52,246 bases of DNA, from the NCBI GenBank assembly GCA_030706015.1, contig JAUZPI010000025.1:1-52246 (forward strand), read 5' to 3'. The notes under the pieces were generated by a model. The model did no database searches. It was not told the DNA's origin and worked only from the letters and a program-made list of their open reading frames with translations. The position numbers were made by a program, and so were the translations under genes. Below are positions 1-7,519 of the stretch, in pieces (position 1 is the first letter of the stretch; every line of letters begins with the position of its first letter). The stretch comes from Bacillota bacterium. GTDB taxonomy: Bacteria; Bacillota; Clostridia; Clostridiales; Clostridiaceae.

Positions 1-801
1 ATGATGCCGACGATGATGGAATTATCGTTATTTACTTCCAATACAAGCTTTATTATGTCATTTAACAAAAAAGTGATAAAGGGAGATAAGCATACACGAG
101 CTAACTTTTTAGGAGATGTTTTAGGCTATATAGCAGAGTATTGTGCGTTTGAAGGTGTTGGAAGAATTGGCTCAGCATTTAAGATACCTAAAGTTGGTAA
201 TACTATGTCTAAAATTTGGGGGAGTTCAAAGTTTGAATCAATGGCGAGGATGCCCAAAATTGTTACTGAACAATACGCAAAAAATCTTATTCCAGGCATG
301 GTGCCAGCTGATGTTGGAGGAAGTTTAAAAGGTGGTTTTGATTTTAGTGGATTTATGAAAGGAAGTCTCTCAGAAATTAAAGATACTTTAAAATCAGCTT
401 GGAGCCAAAATAATGGGGAAAGTAAAACTAATAAAGTCGTATGGAAAAATGGATGGAGAACATCCGATGGCAAGTTTGGAAGCCCAGCTGGTCCCGGTAA
501 ATCAGGTGCGTTAGCAGAACAAGAAGTATGGGATGCTATAAAACAAAAAGATGGATGGGATGTAATTGAAGGTCATATTAGTGTTAGAGATGCAACAGGT
601 CAGCTAAGAGTGTATGATGGAGCTGCTATAAGTCCAAGTGGAAAGGTAATTGGATTAGAAGTGAAGTCAGGCTCTGCAACTAAGACAACAGGCCAAAGAG
701 CTTTTGATGAACTACTAAACAGTAGTCCATATAACAAAGCATATGGTGTAGGAAAAAGTAATGGAATAGTAATCGATCGTTCAATAGAGATAAGGAGGTG
801 A
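1..801 (+). CDS. C-terminal part of a probable polymorphic (LXG/YeeF-type) toxin with a PD-(D/E)xK-like nuclease domain; 5' end probably outside the window
   Basis: The frame is open to the left edge, so the start is not established. The stretch NKKVIKGDKHTR around residues 22-33, followed by a Gly/Ala-rich segment, resembles the linker that precedes the toxin domain in Bacillus/Clostridium WXG/LXG polymorphic toxins (recalled family knowledge). The last ~125 residues look like a restriction-endonuclease fold: an acidic helix (AEQEVWDAI), an Asp in VYDGAA, then GLEVKSG, which gives a D...ExK metal-binding pattern, then a Gln/Arg helix. I infer a DNA- or RNA-cleaving toxin tip exported by a type VII-like system. 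A short gap separates it from a DUF4304-like gene, the usual toxin-immunity order. A second frame (nt 3-65) is also open up to a stop, so an overlapping upstream gene tail or a frameshift near nt 50 is possible. Confidence 0.6.
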   Translation: MMPTMMELSLFTSNTSFIMSFNKKVIKGDKHTRANFLGDVLGYIAEYCAFEGVGRIGSAFKIPKVGNTMSKIWGSSKFESMARMPKIVTEQYAKNLIPGMVPADVGGSLKGGFDFSGFMKGSLSEIKDTLKSAWSQNNGESKTNKVVWKNGWRTSDGKFGSPAGPGKSGALAEQEVWDAIKQKDGWDVIEGHISVRDATGQLRVYDGAAISPSGKVIGLEVKSGSATKTTGQRAFDELLNSSPYNKAYGVGKSNGIVIDRSIEIRR

Positions 802-805
802 TGAG

Positions 806-1441
806 ATGGAATCAAGAGATGATGTAAGGACTCTTGTTAAGGAGATGATGAAAAATAAGCTGGATTCCTTTTTAGAACTGCATGGATTTTCACGGAAAAA
901 GAATACAATGAAGTATGTAAGAACTACTAGAGAAGCAAATCAGGAAATTGAAATGACACTGTTTCTTAAACCAAACTATGAGAAAGGTGCATATGCGCAT
1001 ATTTATCCAAACTTAACAGTTACTATGCCAAGTGTAAATAAAATCTCTTTAGAAATGGCAGGAGATAAATTGCTTTTAGCAAATGCTCCAGATATCACAT
1101 TACGTCAGCCACTGGAGTTAGTCGCCCCCAAGGAATGTCGAATAAGATGGTTTGTAAAAGGAGATAATTGGATGGAGGGTGTAGGGAGTTCGATGAAAGC
1201 TTTTTTACAAAAGTGGGTTTTAGAATTCTTAAACGGTTATGCAACCCCGCTTGATATTGTAAATTGCTATGAGAAGCAAGATAGGAGAGTAATTATACAG
1301 GAGCATATGTATATACATATTGCATCTGCATATATAATATTAGGGGATAGTAAAAGTGCTTTGGAGGTTCTTGAGAAAAATTTTCATAGTAAAGTAGCAA
1401 TCAAAAGGTATGCAAAAGCATTCGAATATTTTAACAAGTGA
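806..1441 (+). CDS. DUF4304-like protein, probable immunity protein for the upstream toxin
   Basis: 211 aa, no signal peptide or membrane segment, so cytosolic. The N-terminal ~110 residues (long first helix, then ELHGFSRKKNTMKYVR and a beta-rich stretch with FLKPNY) resemble DUF4304, a fold found in many polymorphic-toxin immunity proteins. The C-terminal ~70 residues are helical, with a TPR-like ending (SAYIILGDSKSALEVLEKN). The start is fixed by a near-perfect ribosome site (AAGGAGGTGA, about 791-800) that overlaps the stop codon of the toxin gene, so the two are translationally linked. I infer that it binds and blocks the nuclease domain encoded immediately upstream. It could instead be an unrelated DUF4304 protein; the gene order is the main argument. 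Confidence 0.6.
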   Translation: MESRDDVRTLVKEMMKNKLDSFLELHGFSRKKNTMKYVRTTREANQEIEMTLFLKPNYEKGAYAHIYPNLTVTMPSVNKISLEMAGDKLLLANAPDITLRQPLELVAPKECRIRWFVKGDNWMEGVGSSMKAFLQKWVLEFLNGYATPLDIVNCYEKQDRRVIIQEHMYIHIASAYIILGDSKSALEVLEKNFHSKVAIKRYAKAFEYFNK

Positions 1442-1627
1442 AACTGTTAATATTCTACTGCAAAATAACTGAAAAATAAGCTACAAAAAACTAAAAATTA
1501 TTAATAACTTAATTATATTGATTCTGTGTAACTAAGCAGATTAATATAAAATTGTACCAATAATTACAGGTGGAAAATAGCTTTTTAGGACTTGAGGATA
1601 TGTATTATTAGCATTATGAAATATTGC

Positions 1628-1659
1628 AAAAGGTCGTAGAGTAGATTCTACGACCTTTT
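1628..1659 (+). terminator. Rho-independent terminator after the toxin-immunity pair
   Basis: Perfect 13-bp stem (1628-1640 with 1647-1659) and 6-nt loop, ending in TTTT. The A-run on the other side lets it work in both directions. It lies about 190 nt after the immunity stop codon. Confidence 0.8.
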
Positions 1660-2014
1660 GACATTATTTAAATTATCTGCTGCCATAATTCAAATTAAAA
1701 TAAAATGAATTATTGATATGAGAAATATTTTCTCATATCAAAATCAATCTTCCTTCCTAATCTTAGTTCATTTCTTAGCTAAAACAGCTTGTTATCAAAG
1801 GAACTTAGTATTTCTAAATTATATTTTTCTACTGCATCTGTTTTTATTAAAAGCACCAGGGCTTTTTTTCTGTTTACTCCAGCCATATCAATTTCATCTA
1901 TTAAAACTATTGGAGTTTTGCAAAAGATATATCAGCAGATAAATATGAAAGACCTGCTAAAGAAGCTGGCCTAGCAGACTACAAAATAATTATGATTTTT
2001 TTGATTTATGAATA
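1660..2014. other. Gap with no supported intact gene; possible minus-strand gene debris
   Basis: Between the terminator and the promoter at 2015 I find no open frame with a credible ribosome site. On the minus strand, 1931-1779 is an open stretch of 50 codons without a start, reading ...CKTPIVLIDEIDMAG..., and a different minus frame just upstream (near 1978-1915) reads ...LAGLSYLSADISFAKLQ. The two look like pieces of one protein separated by a frameshift. I do not recognise the family, so this is a possible relic only. Confidence 0.3.
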
Positions 2015-2042
2015 TTGAGGATTAGTATAGAAAAAATATAAT
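2015..2042 (+). promoter_or_regulatory. Candidate sigma-A promoter for the chimeric xdh fragment
   Basis: TTGAGG (2015-2020) and TATAAT (2037-2042) with a 16-bp spacer, about 55 nt before the TTG start at 2096. Confidence 0.45.
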
Positions 2043-2095
2043 ATTAGGATACTATTGATTAACTGTATTATAAAAAATGCAGGAGGTATTATAGT

Positions 2096-2752
2096 TTGGA
2101 TAATTTTGTTGGAGTAGGGGTAAGTATACCCAGGAAAGAATCCTTTGATAAGGTAACAGGGACAGTAAAGTATACGGATGATACTATTGAGCCTAATATA
2201 TTACATGCAAAAATACTTACAAGCCCACATGCTCATGCGGCTATTAAAGCTATTGATACAACACAGGCTTCTAGCGTCCCAGGAGTTAAGGCAGTAATAA
2301 CAGGAGATCATATTACTGTATTATGTGGTACGGTGCTTGAAGACAGACACCCTATTGCTAGAGGAAAGGTAAGATATTTTGGCGAACCAGTTGCTGTAGT
2401 TGTAGCAAATAACGAGCATGAGGCTATGAAGGCTATGAAGCTGATAAAAGTTCAATACGAACAGTTGCCTGTTATAAACTCAGTGCACTCGGCTATTGCC
2501 GCCAATTCTCCACTTGTGCATGAAAATCTATATCAGTACACCCATGCAGTAGAAGATGTTTATAATACAGGCTATGAGATTTTAGCTTATATATCTTTAA
2601 GTAAAGACAGAGCACAAAATGGTAATCCCTTGATCTTAGTTGCCAATAATTTAGAGGAGCAGAAACAGTTAACAATGGATATTGCAAAAGCTCTAAGAGC
2701 GGAAATTGTGCAGCTTACCTGTGGTGATTATATGGTTATTAGTAAAGGTTAA
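2096..2752 (+). CDS. Chimeric ORF: truncated xanthine dehydrogenase molybdenum-subunit hammerhead domain joined to an unrelated small-protein tail
   Basis: 218 aa with a TTG start, 9 nt after AGGAGG (2081-2086). Residues 1 to about 157 match the N-terminal a/b hammerhead region of aldehyde oxidase/xanthine dehydrogenase molybdenum subunits: VGVSIPRKES..KVTG..KYTDD, LHAKILTSPHAHA, GEPVAVVVA, HENLYQY. The family is normally over 700 aa; the whole molybdopterin-binding part is absent, so hydroxylase activity is not possible. From about residue 160 (ILAYISLSKDRAQNGNPLILVA...LTCGDYMVI) the sequence changes character. From memory it resembles a family of ~60-70 aa Firmicutes proteins named capping complex subunit for YIEGIA. 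I infer a deletion that fused the 5' end of an xdh gene to the body of a small gene, with the junction near nt 2560-2575. Whether the product is made is unknown. Confidence 0.65.
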   Translation: MDNFVGVGVSIPRKESFDKVTGTVKYTDDTIEPNILHAKILTSPHAHAAIKAIDTTQASSVPGVKAVITGDHITVLCGTVLEDRHPIARGKVRYFGEPVAVVVANNEHEAMKAMKLIKVQYEQLPVINSVHSAIAANSPLVHENLYQYTHAVEDVYNTGYEILAYISLSKDRAQNGNPLILVANNLEEQKQLTMDIAKALRAEIVQLTCGDYMVISKG

Positions 2753-2939
2753 AATAGATAACTAGTTATAATAGGAATGGCAACAAATTGGTAAGTGATA
2801 ATCATTATTATTGACAAAATACTACATATATATTATTATATAAATAGATTTAGCTATGGGTATTATTAATAAAATACCAGTCACGAGGGCATTTACTGTT
2901 GAAGTGTTTTTTATATCACTCTAAAAACTTAAAAATTAG

Positions 2940-2973
2940 AGGGTATCTCTTAAGCGATTAGAGATACCTTTTT
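2940..2973 (+). terminator. Rho-independent terminator after the chimeric ORF
   Basis: 9-bp perfect stem (2942-2950 with 2960-2968), extended by one wobble pair, then TTTTTA. Confidence 0.75.
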
Positions 2974-3016
2974 ATGTTGCTAATATTTATTAAAATACAT
3001 ATTAAGGAGATATCAA

Positions 3017-3916
3017 ATGAAGAAACAAAGGATGCAATCAAATTTATTATTACTAATTGCTGCTTTTATTTGGGGATTTGCATTTGTAGCTCAGAGAATT
3101 GGTGGGAAGTATATTGGTGCATTTACCTTTAATGGTATAAGATTTGCCATAGGAAGTATTTCATTACTTCCACTAATGCTATACCAAAATAAGACTAATA
3201 AAAAACAAAATCTAGATGGAGATTTTAAAAAGGTAATTGTAATTGGAATTATTGCAGGCATTATGATATTTTTAGGTTCTACATTTCAACAAATGGGACT
3301 AGTTAGTACAGGAGCGGGAAAAGCAGCCTTTATCACAGGACTTTATATCGTAATTGTGCCTATAATGGGCATATTTTTGAAGCACTATATTGGAGTCAAT
3401 TCTTGGCTTGGCGCTATTATTGCTGTTGTGGGATTATATTTCTTATGTATAACTGATACATTTTCTATTTCACACGGTGATTTTCTTGAATTGATATGTG
3501 CTTTTTTCTTTGCAATACATATTCTTTTTATAGACAGATTTTCAAAAGAGGTTGATGTAGTAAAACTGGCTTTTTTTCAGTTTCTTACCTGCTCAATAAT
3601 TAGCATGATAGCAGCGTTGATATTCGAAAGTATAACGCTGCAGTCAATTTATGAAGCAGCTGTACCTATCTTATATGGTGGTATTTTATCATCTGGTGTA
3701 GCCTATACTCTTCAGATTGTAGGTCAGAAAAATGCTGAGCCTTCACAGGCAGCCATCATAATGAGTATGGAGTCCGTATTCGGAACTATTGGAGGCTTTC
3801 TAATTTTAAATGAAAGCATGGGTCTTAAAGGAATATTTGGATGTTTGCTTATGCTTGCAGGAATGTTATTGGCTCAAATTAAAGGTTCAAAAGAAATTAT
3901 TGTAGAAAAGGATTAA
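3017..3916 (+). CDS. EamA-family (DMT superfamily) membrane transporter
   Basis: 299 aa with about ten hydrophobic helices in two similar halves, the standard EamA repeat (RhaT/YdcZ-type drug/metabolite transporters). The N-terminal signature LLLIAAFIWGFAFVAQRIGG is typical; the second EamA repeat begins near residue 150 and includes the conserved late segment AIIMSMESVFGTIGGFLILNE. Such proteins export or import small metabolites across the cytoplasmic membrane; the substrate cannot be told from sequence. The start follows AAGGAG at a good distance. It is monocistronic: a terminator precedes it, and its own stop codon lies inside the next terminator. Confidence 0.85.
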   Translation: MKKQRMQSNLLLLIAAFIWGFAFVAQRIGGKYIGAFTFNGIRFAIGSISLLPLMLYQNKTNKKQNLDGDFKKVIVIGIIAGIMIFLGSTFQQMGLVSTGAGKAAFITGLYIVIVPIMGIFLKHYIGVNSWLGAIIAVVGLYFLCITDTFSISHGDFLELICAFFFAIHILFIDRFSKEVDVVKLAFFQFLTCSIISMIAALIFESITLQSIYEAAVPILYGGILSSGVAYTLQIVGQKNAEPSQAAIIMSMESVFGTIGGFLILNESMGLKGIFGCLLMLAGMLLAQIKGSKEIIVEKD

Positions 3917-3938
3917 GTGTGGCGTACTTAATCCTTTT
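3906..3938. terminator. Bidirectional terminator between convergent genes; contains the stop codon of the DMT gene
   Basis: Perfect 13-bp stem (3906-3918 with 3926-3938), 7-nt loop, A-run on one side and T-run on the other. The TAA of the transporter gene (3914-3916) is in the stem. It serves the plus-strand transporter and the minus-strand hydrolase. Confidence 0.85.
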
Positions 3939-3965
3939 ATTTATGTGGTATATATAAACATATAT

Positions 3966-4982
3966 TTATTTGAAAATATTTTTAAAGAATGAATCCAGAT
4001 GCTGTTTTTTTAATACTTGTTTGTAAGATTTTTTATCATTGATATTAACTTTAAAGAGTATATATTGTGCTAAGAAACGTTCAAAAGGGAGCCAGCTTAC
4101 ATGGGTCATAGGCAATATATATCTTGCAGCACCTTGCATTTCTTTGTAAAGCATCGTTCGGCTGGTTAATGGTAAAGTGGTGTCTAGCAATGCATCAATA
4201 AAGGTTACCTTAGATTTATCAAGTAAATGAGCATATGCTAAAGGATCTATCTTAAATAAAGGATGAATCTTTTCTGTTCTAAGTATTTCTAGAAGAGACA
4301 TTTTTTTTGCCAAGGGAAATTGATTTTTGTAAGCTTTATAAAGCATTTCTTTATCGTTTAAAAAGTAGTCACATTTCAATCCACTTTTAAAAAGTTTTCT
4401 TGCAAAGCCTGTAACAGGAGATTCGTGTAATATTTTTGGCAGATGTCCTCCAGTGGTCATAAAAATAGTTTCGTTTATTCTATTATCAAGGCAGGTAACA
4501 ATAGCTGCTATCATGCCTCCTAGGCAGTATCCCATTACGCAGTTATTTTTTAGCCATAGGCCTCTTTTATTAAGTAAATCAATAGTGGATAGCACATCTA
4601 TTACTGCATGCTCCCAAAACTGATACATTATTTTAATATCCGGCCAAAGATAATTTCGGCCGCTTACAGATTTATGATCAACTCTAGTATAGTTTCCAGG
4701 GAGAACAATAACTGTAGAATTTATGCCAGCAGAGGCTAAATGAGTCCCCATCCATAATAAAAATTTAATATTTGAGCTGCCTAGTCCATGCAGTATTACT
4801 ACTGAGGCGCGAACTTTAGATTTAGGTTCAAAGCAATAAAGCTGTACAATTTCTGTACCAGGAGCAGGGTTTCTATACAAGGTTTTAAAACGAATATAAT
4901 TACATCTGTAAAATGCGCCTTTAAGAATATAGCCCTCAACGTAATCAATATTTTCTTTAGGGTATGTAAAATCAATAATCAT
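3966..4982 (-). CDS. Alpha/beta hydrolase with a cysteine at the nucleophile position
   Basis: 338 aa, no signal peptide. Fold markers: VVILHGLGSS (oxyanion-hole loop, residues 61-70), nucleophile elbow GYCLGG (151-156), a likely Asp at 263 or 267 (FIDALLDTTLP) and His at 294 (MTHVSW). The elbow has Cys in place of the usual Ser, as in dienelactone hydrolases and some thiol-dependent acyl enzymes; PhaC-type synthases also use a GxCxG elbow, and the ~340-aa length is close to theirs, but the overall match is not close enough to call one. Esterase or thioesterase activity is an inference. The start follows AAAGGA. The gene is last in the minus-strand redox cluster, 92 nt after the flavodoxin-ferredoxin gene, possibly with its own promoter. 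Confidence 0.7.
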   Translation of the reverse strand: MIIDFTYPKENIDYVEGYILKGAFYRCNYIRFKTLYRNPAPGTEIVQLYCFEPKSKVRASVVILHGLGSSNIKFLLWMGTHLASAGINSTVIVLPGNYTRVDHKSVSGRNYLWPDIKIMYQFWEHAVIDVLSTIDLLNKRGLWLKNNCVMGYCLGGMIAAIVTCLDNRINETIFMTTGGHLPKILHESPVTGFARKLFKSGLKCDYFLNDKEMLYKAYKNQFPLAKKMSLLEILRTEKIHPLFKIDPLAYAHLLDKSKVTFIDALLDTTLPLTSRTMLYKEMQGAARYILPMTHVSWLPFERFLAQYILFKVNINDKKSYKQVLKKQHLDSFFKNIFK

Positions 4983-5074
4983 AAGCGTATCCTTTTCTCA
5001 TGCTATATACCCATTTATATGATTATTGATTTAAAATTGTTCCTAAGCAGCTTAAACTAGAGCTTTAAAGACTT

Positions 5075-5857
5075 CTATTCTTCTTGGAACAATTCGTTTG
5101 CTTTTATTTCTGGGTGAGTATATCTTCCTCTTTTTATAGTACCTTTTTTATATTGAATTGCATGTTTTGGACACCAATGCATGCAGGCAAGGCATTGTTC
5201 ACATTGATGCTGCCAATTGGGTTTGTTATTATTAATTAATATATTGTTAGAAGGACATACTCTAGAACAGACTCCACAACCGTTGCACGTATCTTCTGTC
5301 CAAAAATTTTTATCCTTGTTTTCAGGTTTAAAGATTCTTTGAATTAAGCTGCTGAATGTTTTTGCAGCAATTGTATTATTTTCTTCAAAGATTCCTGCTT
5401 CAGAATTATTAATCTTTTCTGAAATATATGCTGTCCTTTCTGCTTCAAGCTGAAAAAGTTTTTGCTGTTTTTCAAGTTCCGGGGGGGAATACATTAGCTG
5501 ATAGTTACCTGGCATAAGAATTTTAAAGGCTGAAGCTAGTCTAATATTCTTTTTATCCAAGATACTATTTATTTGTGCCATGGCAGAACCTGTAGAAGCT
5601 CCGCAGGTAGCAACAGCATATATATAGGTGCTTGAATCAATAGTTATGTTTTCTATAAATTTGCGAACCATAATAGGCAGGCCATAGAAATAAATTGGAA
5701 AAACAAATCCAACCTTTTTGTATAATTTACTATCTACCGGTTGCATATTAGCACTAGAGATTTTTATTAATTTTGTATTTTCAACTTTTGCAGCAATATC
5801 TTTGGCAACCTTAAGGGAATTTCCAGTAGCACTGAAATAATAAATAACTGAATCCAT
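5075..5857 (-). CDS. EFR1-type flavodoxin / 2[4Fe-4S] ferredoxin protein
   Basis: 260 aa. Residues 1-~150 are a flavodoxin domain with the FMN phosphate loop FSATGNS; the C-terminal part carries two [4Fe-4S] motifs, CNGCGVCSRVCP and CEQCLACMHWCP. Proteins of this layout pass electrons between a bound flavin and iron-sulfur clusters in the cytoplasm of anaerobes. The ATG at 5857 is chosen over an in-frame TTG six codons upstream because GAGGAG lies between them, 10 nt before the ATG. It follows the DUF362 gene by only 14 nt, so the two are co-transcribed and probably function in the same redox process. Partner and substrate are unknown. Confidence 0.85.
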   Translation of the reverse strand: MDSVIYYFSATGNSLKVAKDIAAKVENTKLIKISSANMQPVDSKLYKKVGFVFPIYFYGLPIMVRKFIENITIDSSTYIYAVATCGASTGSAMAQINSILDKKNIRLASAFKILMPGNYQLMYSPPELEKQQKLFQLEAERTAYISEKINNSEAGIFEENNTIAAKTFSSLIQRIFKPENKDKNFWTEDTCNGCGVCSRVCPSNNILINNNKPNWQHQCEQCLACMHWCPKHAIQYKKGTIKRGRYTHPEIKANELFQEE

Positions 5858-5871
5858 TAAACTCACACTCC

Positions 5872-6912
5872 TCAAATATTTTGAATTTCTACTAATTCAT
5901 ATTTTCTGCTTCCTAGTCCTATATTCTCTGCATAGTCAAGAGTATATCTTCCTCTTGTAAGTACTTTTCTTCCTTCAATTTTATCAAGTACATCAAGACA
6001 AGCTTGGTCAATTGCTACCGGATCAGTGGAAGCAAATACACCTAAATCTTTAGCAATAGGTTTCATAGGATGTCCTTCGCAATCACAATTTTTAGTAATA
6101 TTAAAAGCAAAGGTTATATAAATATTATTTTTGTCCTTCGCAGCACCATAGGCATACTCGGCTAATCTTTCATTAAAAGATCTTGTTAAAGAAGCAAGCC
6201 AGCTGTTTGATATAGCACCATATTGACATGCAGCCATGCAAGAAGCACAGCCGACACATTTATGCTTATCGATTTTGGCTTTTTTATCTACAGTAATAGC
6301 ATTTTCAGGACATTTCACAGCGCAGGCTTTACAGGCTTTACACTTTAAACTGCTTATCTTTGGAATAGAGTTTGAATGCTGAGCAAGTTTTCCTCCCTTT
6401 GAAGCGCAGCCCATAGCTAATTGTTTAATTGCACCACCAAAACCAGCTAAGGCATGGCCTTTGAAATGGCTTAGAACGATAATTTGCTTTTCTTTTGCTA
6501 CAGCTTTAGCAATTTTGCAATAATCAAAGTTCTTTTTATTAATTTGTACAAGTTCGTAATCTTCTCCTGCTTCTCCATCTCCTATGATAACAGGGATTCT
6601 AGTAAAGCCATGTTCTTTTGCTACTCGTAAATGGTTTTCCATGGTGTTTCTCTGTCCTTTATATAATACATTAGTTTCAATAAATGCAGTTTCTATATCT
6701 TTTTGCTTTAAATAATCAATTATTCCATCGAAATTTTTAGGATGAATAAAAGTAGTATTTCCTTTCTCACCTAAATGAACTTTCAAGGGTATAAATTTAT
6801 TAAGTGCTACCAGTTCTTTTTCTTCTATAATTTGAAGCAGGGCTGCGGCGGCAGCGTTAATTTCTTTTGTTTTGGAATAAGAATCTATAGCCTTAAAATA
6901 AACCTTTGTCAT
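5872..6912 (-). CDS. DUF362 domain protein with 2[4Fe-4S] ferredoxin motifs
   Basis: 346 aa, cytosolic. It has the DUF362 layout: N-terminal alpha/beta region (FIETNVLYKG, VIIGDGE), a GHALAGFGGAIKQLAMGCASKGGK-like conserved block near residue 155, then two ferredoxin motifs, CKACKACAVKCP and CVGCASCMAAC, inserted before the C-terminal DUF362 part (STDPVAIDQA). Members are iron-sulfur proteins of unknown reaction, common in clostridia. The start follows GGAGG by 8 nt. It lies between the MarR gene (25 nt upstream) and the flavodoxin-ferredoxin gene, so regulation by that MarR protein is likely. Confidence 0.85.
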   Translation of the reverse strand: MTKVYFKAIDSYSKTKEINAAAAALLQIIEEKELVALNKFIPLKVHLGEKGNTTFIHPKNFDGIIDYLKQKDIETAFIETNVLYKGQRNTMENHLRVAKEHGFTRIPVIIGDGEAGEDYELVQINKKNFDYCKIAKAVAKEKQIIVLSHFKGHALAGFGGAIKQLAMGCASKGGKLAQHSNSIPKISSLKCKACKACAVKCPENAITVDKKAKIDKHKCVGCASCMAACQYGAISNSWLASLTRSFNERLAEYAYGAAKDKNNIYITFAFNITKNCDCEGHPMKPIAKDLGVFASTDPVAIDQACLDVLDKIEGRKVLTRGRYTLDYAENIGLGSRKYELVEIQNI

Positions 6913-6937
6913 ATGATATCCTCCATGATATTTATAA

Positions 6938-7354
6938 TTATTTGATAATAGATTTTAATTCTTCCAGAGCAGAAATAATTCTGTCTGCCTTGGCTGGCTC
7001 TATATCCTGCAAGAGTTCTTTATGAATATTTTTTACTTCCTTGCTTTCTAAAAAACCTCTATTAACAAAAAGCTTTATCATTCTTCGGTTTTCAGCAGGA
7101 ATAAGCCTTGATATAATTTCCTTAGTTACAAGCTGATCCACTATTCTGGATACAGAGCTTTTAGGGAGCTGAAGCAATTTGCTTAATTCGTTTAAGGAAA
7201 TGCCTTCATTATTGTATATTTCAAACATAACCATGAATTCTGTTGTATTTAGTCCATAGTTTTTGGCGCTATTCTGCATAGTACAATTTAAACTTCCTTG
7301 AATAGAACGAATAAGTTTTAGTATTTTCTCAACACAACTGCATGAATTGCACAT
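6938..7354 (-). CDS. MarR-family transcriptional regulator with a cysteine-rich N-terminus
   Basis: 138 aa. The winged helix is clear: LNELSKLLQLPKSSVSRIVDQLVTKEIISRL (helix-turn-helix and wing) with flanking dimerisation helices. The N-terminus MCNSCSCVEKIL holds three Cys in positions 2, 5 and 7, which is unusual for MarR proteins and suggests a thiol or metal switch (inference). It is the first gene of the minus-strand redox cluster and has a strong promoter and a perfect palindrome upstream, so it most likely represses its own operon until a redox, metal or electrophile signal is met. Confidence 0.85.
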   Translation of the reverse strand: MCNSCSCVEKILKLIRSIQGSLNCTMQNSAKNYGLNTTEFMVMFEIYNNEGISLNELSKLLQLPKSSVSRIVDQLVTKEIISRLIPAENRRMIKLFVNRGFLESKEVKNIHKELLQDIEPAKADRIISALEELKSIIK

Positions 7355-7480
7355 TTCATCACTTCCTTAGTTATTTATCATAAGTTTTGAATAGCTCACT
7401 AACCTTTATTTCAGGATGGTGATATTTATTTCTTTCTTTTAATGGTATCCTCCAAATTCATAAAGTGCCTTCTTAAATTC

Positions 7481-7499
7481 ATTTGGAACTGTTCCAAAT
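7481..7499. promoter_or_regulatory. Perfect 19-bp palindrome, probable MarR operator
   Basis: ATTTGGAAC-T-GTTCCAAAT: 9-bp arms around one base, followed by one more half-site copy (TGGAAC, 7499-7504). It lies just downstream of the -10 of the minus-strand promoter, where a bound MarR dimer would block transcription. Confidence 0.7.
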
Positions 7500-7519
7500 G
7501 GAACGATTATATTAGTGTT

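Noticed and set aside
1718..1974. Two plus-strand ORFs of 61-74 codons
   Set aside because: No ribosome site, low-complexity hydrophobic reading; the opposite strand looks more protein-like.
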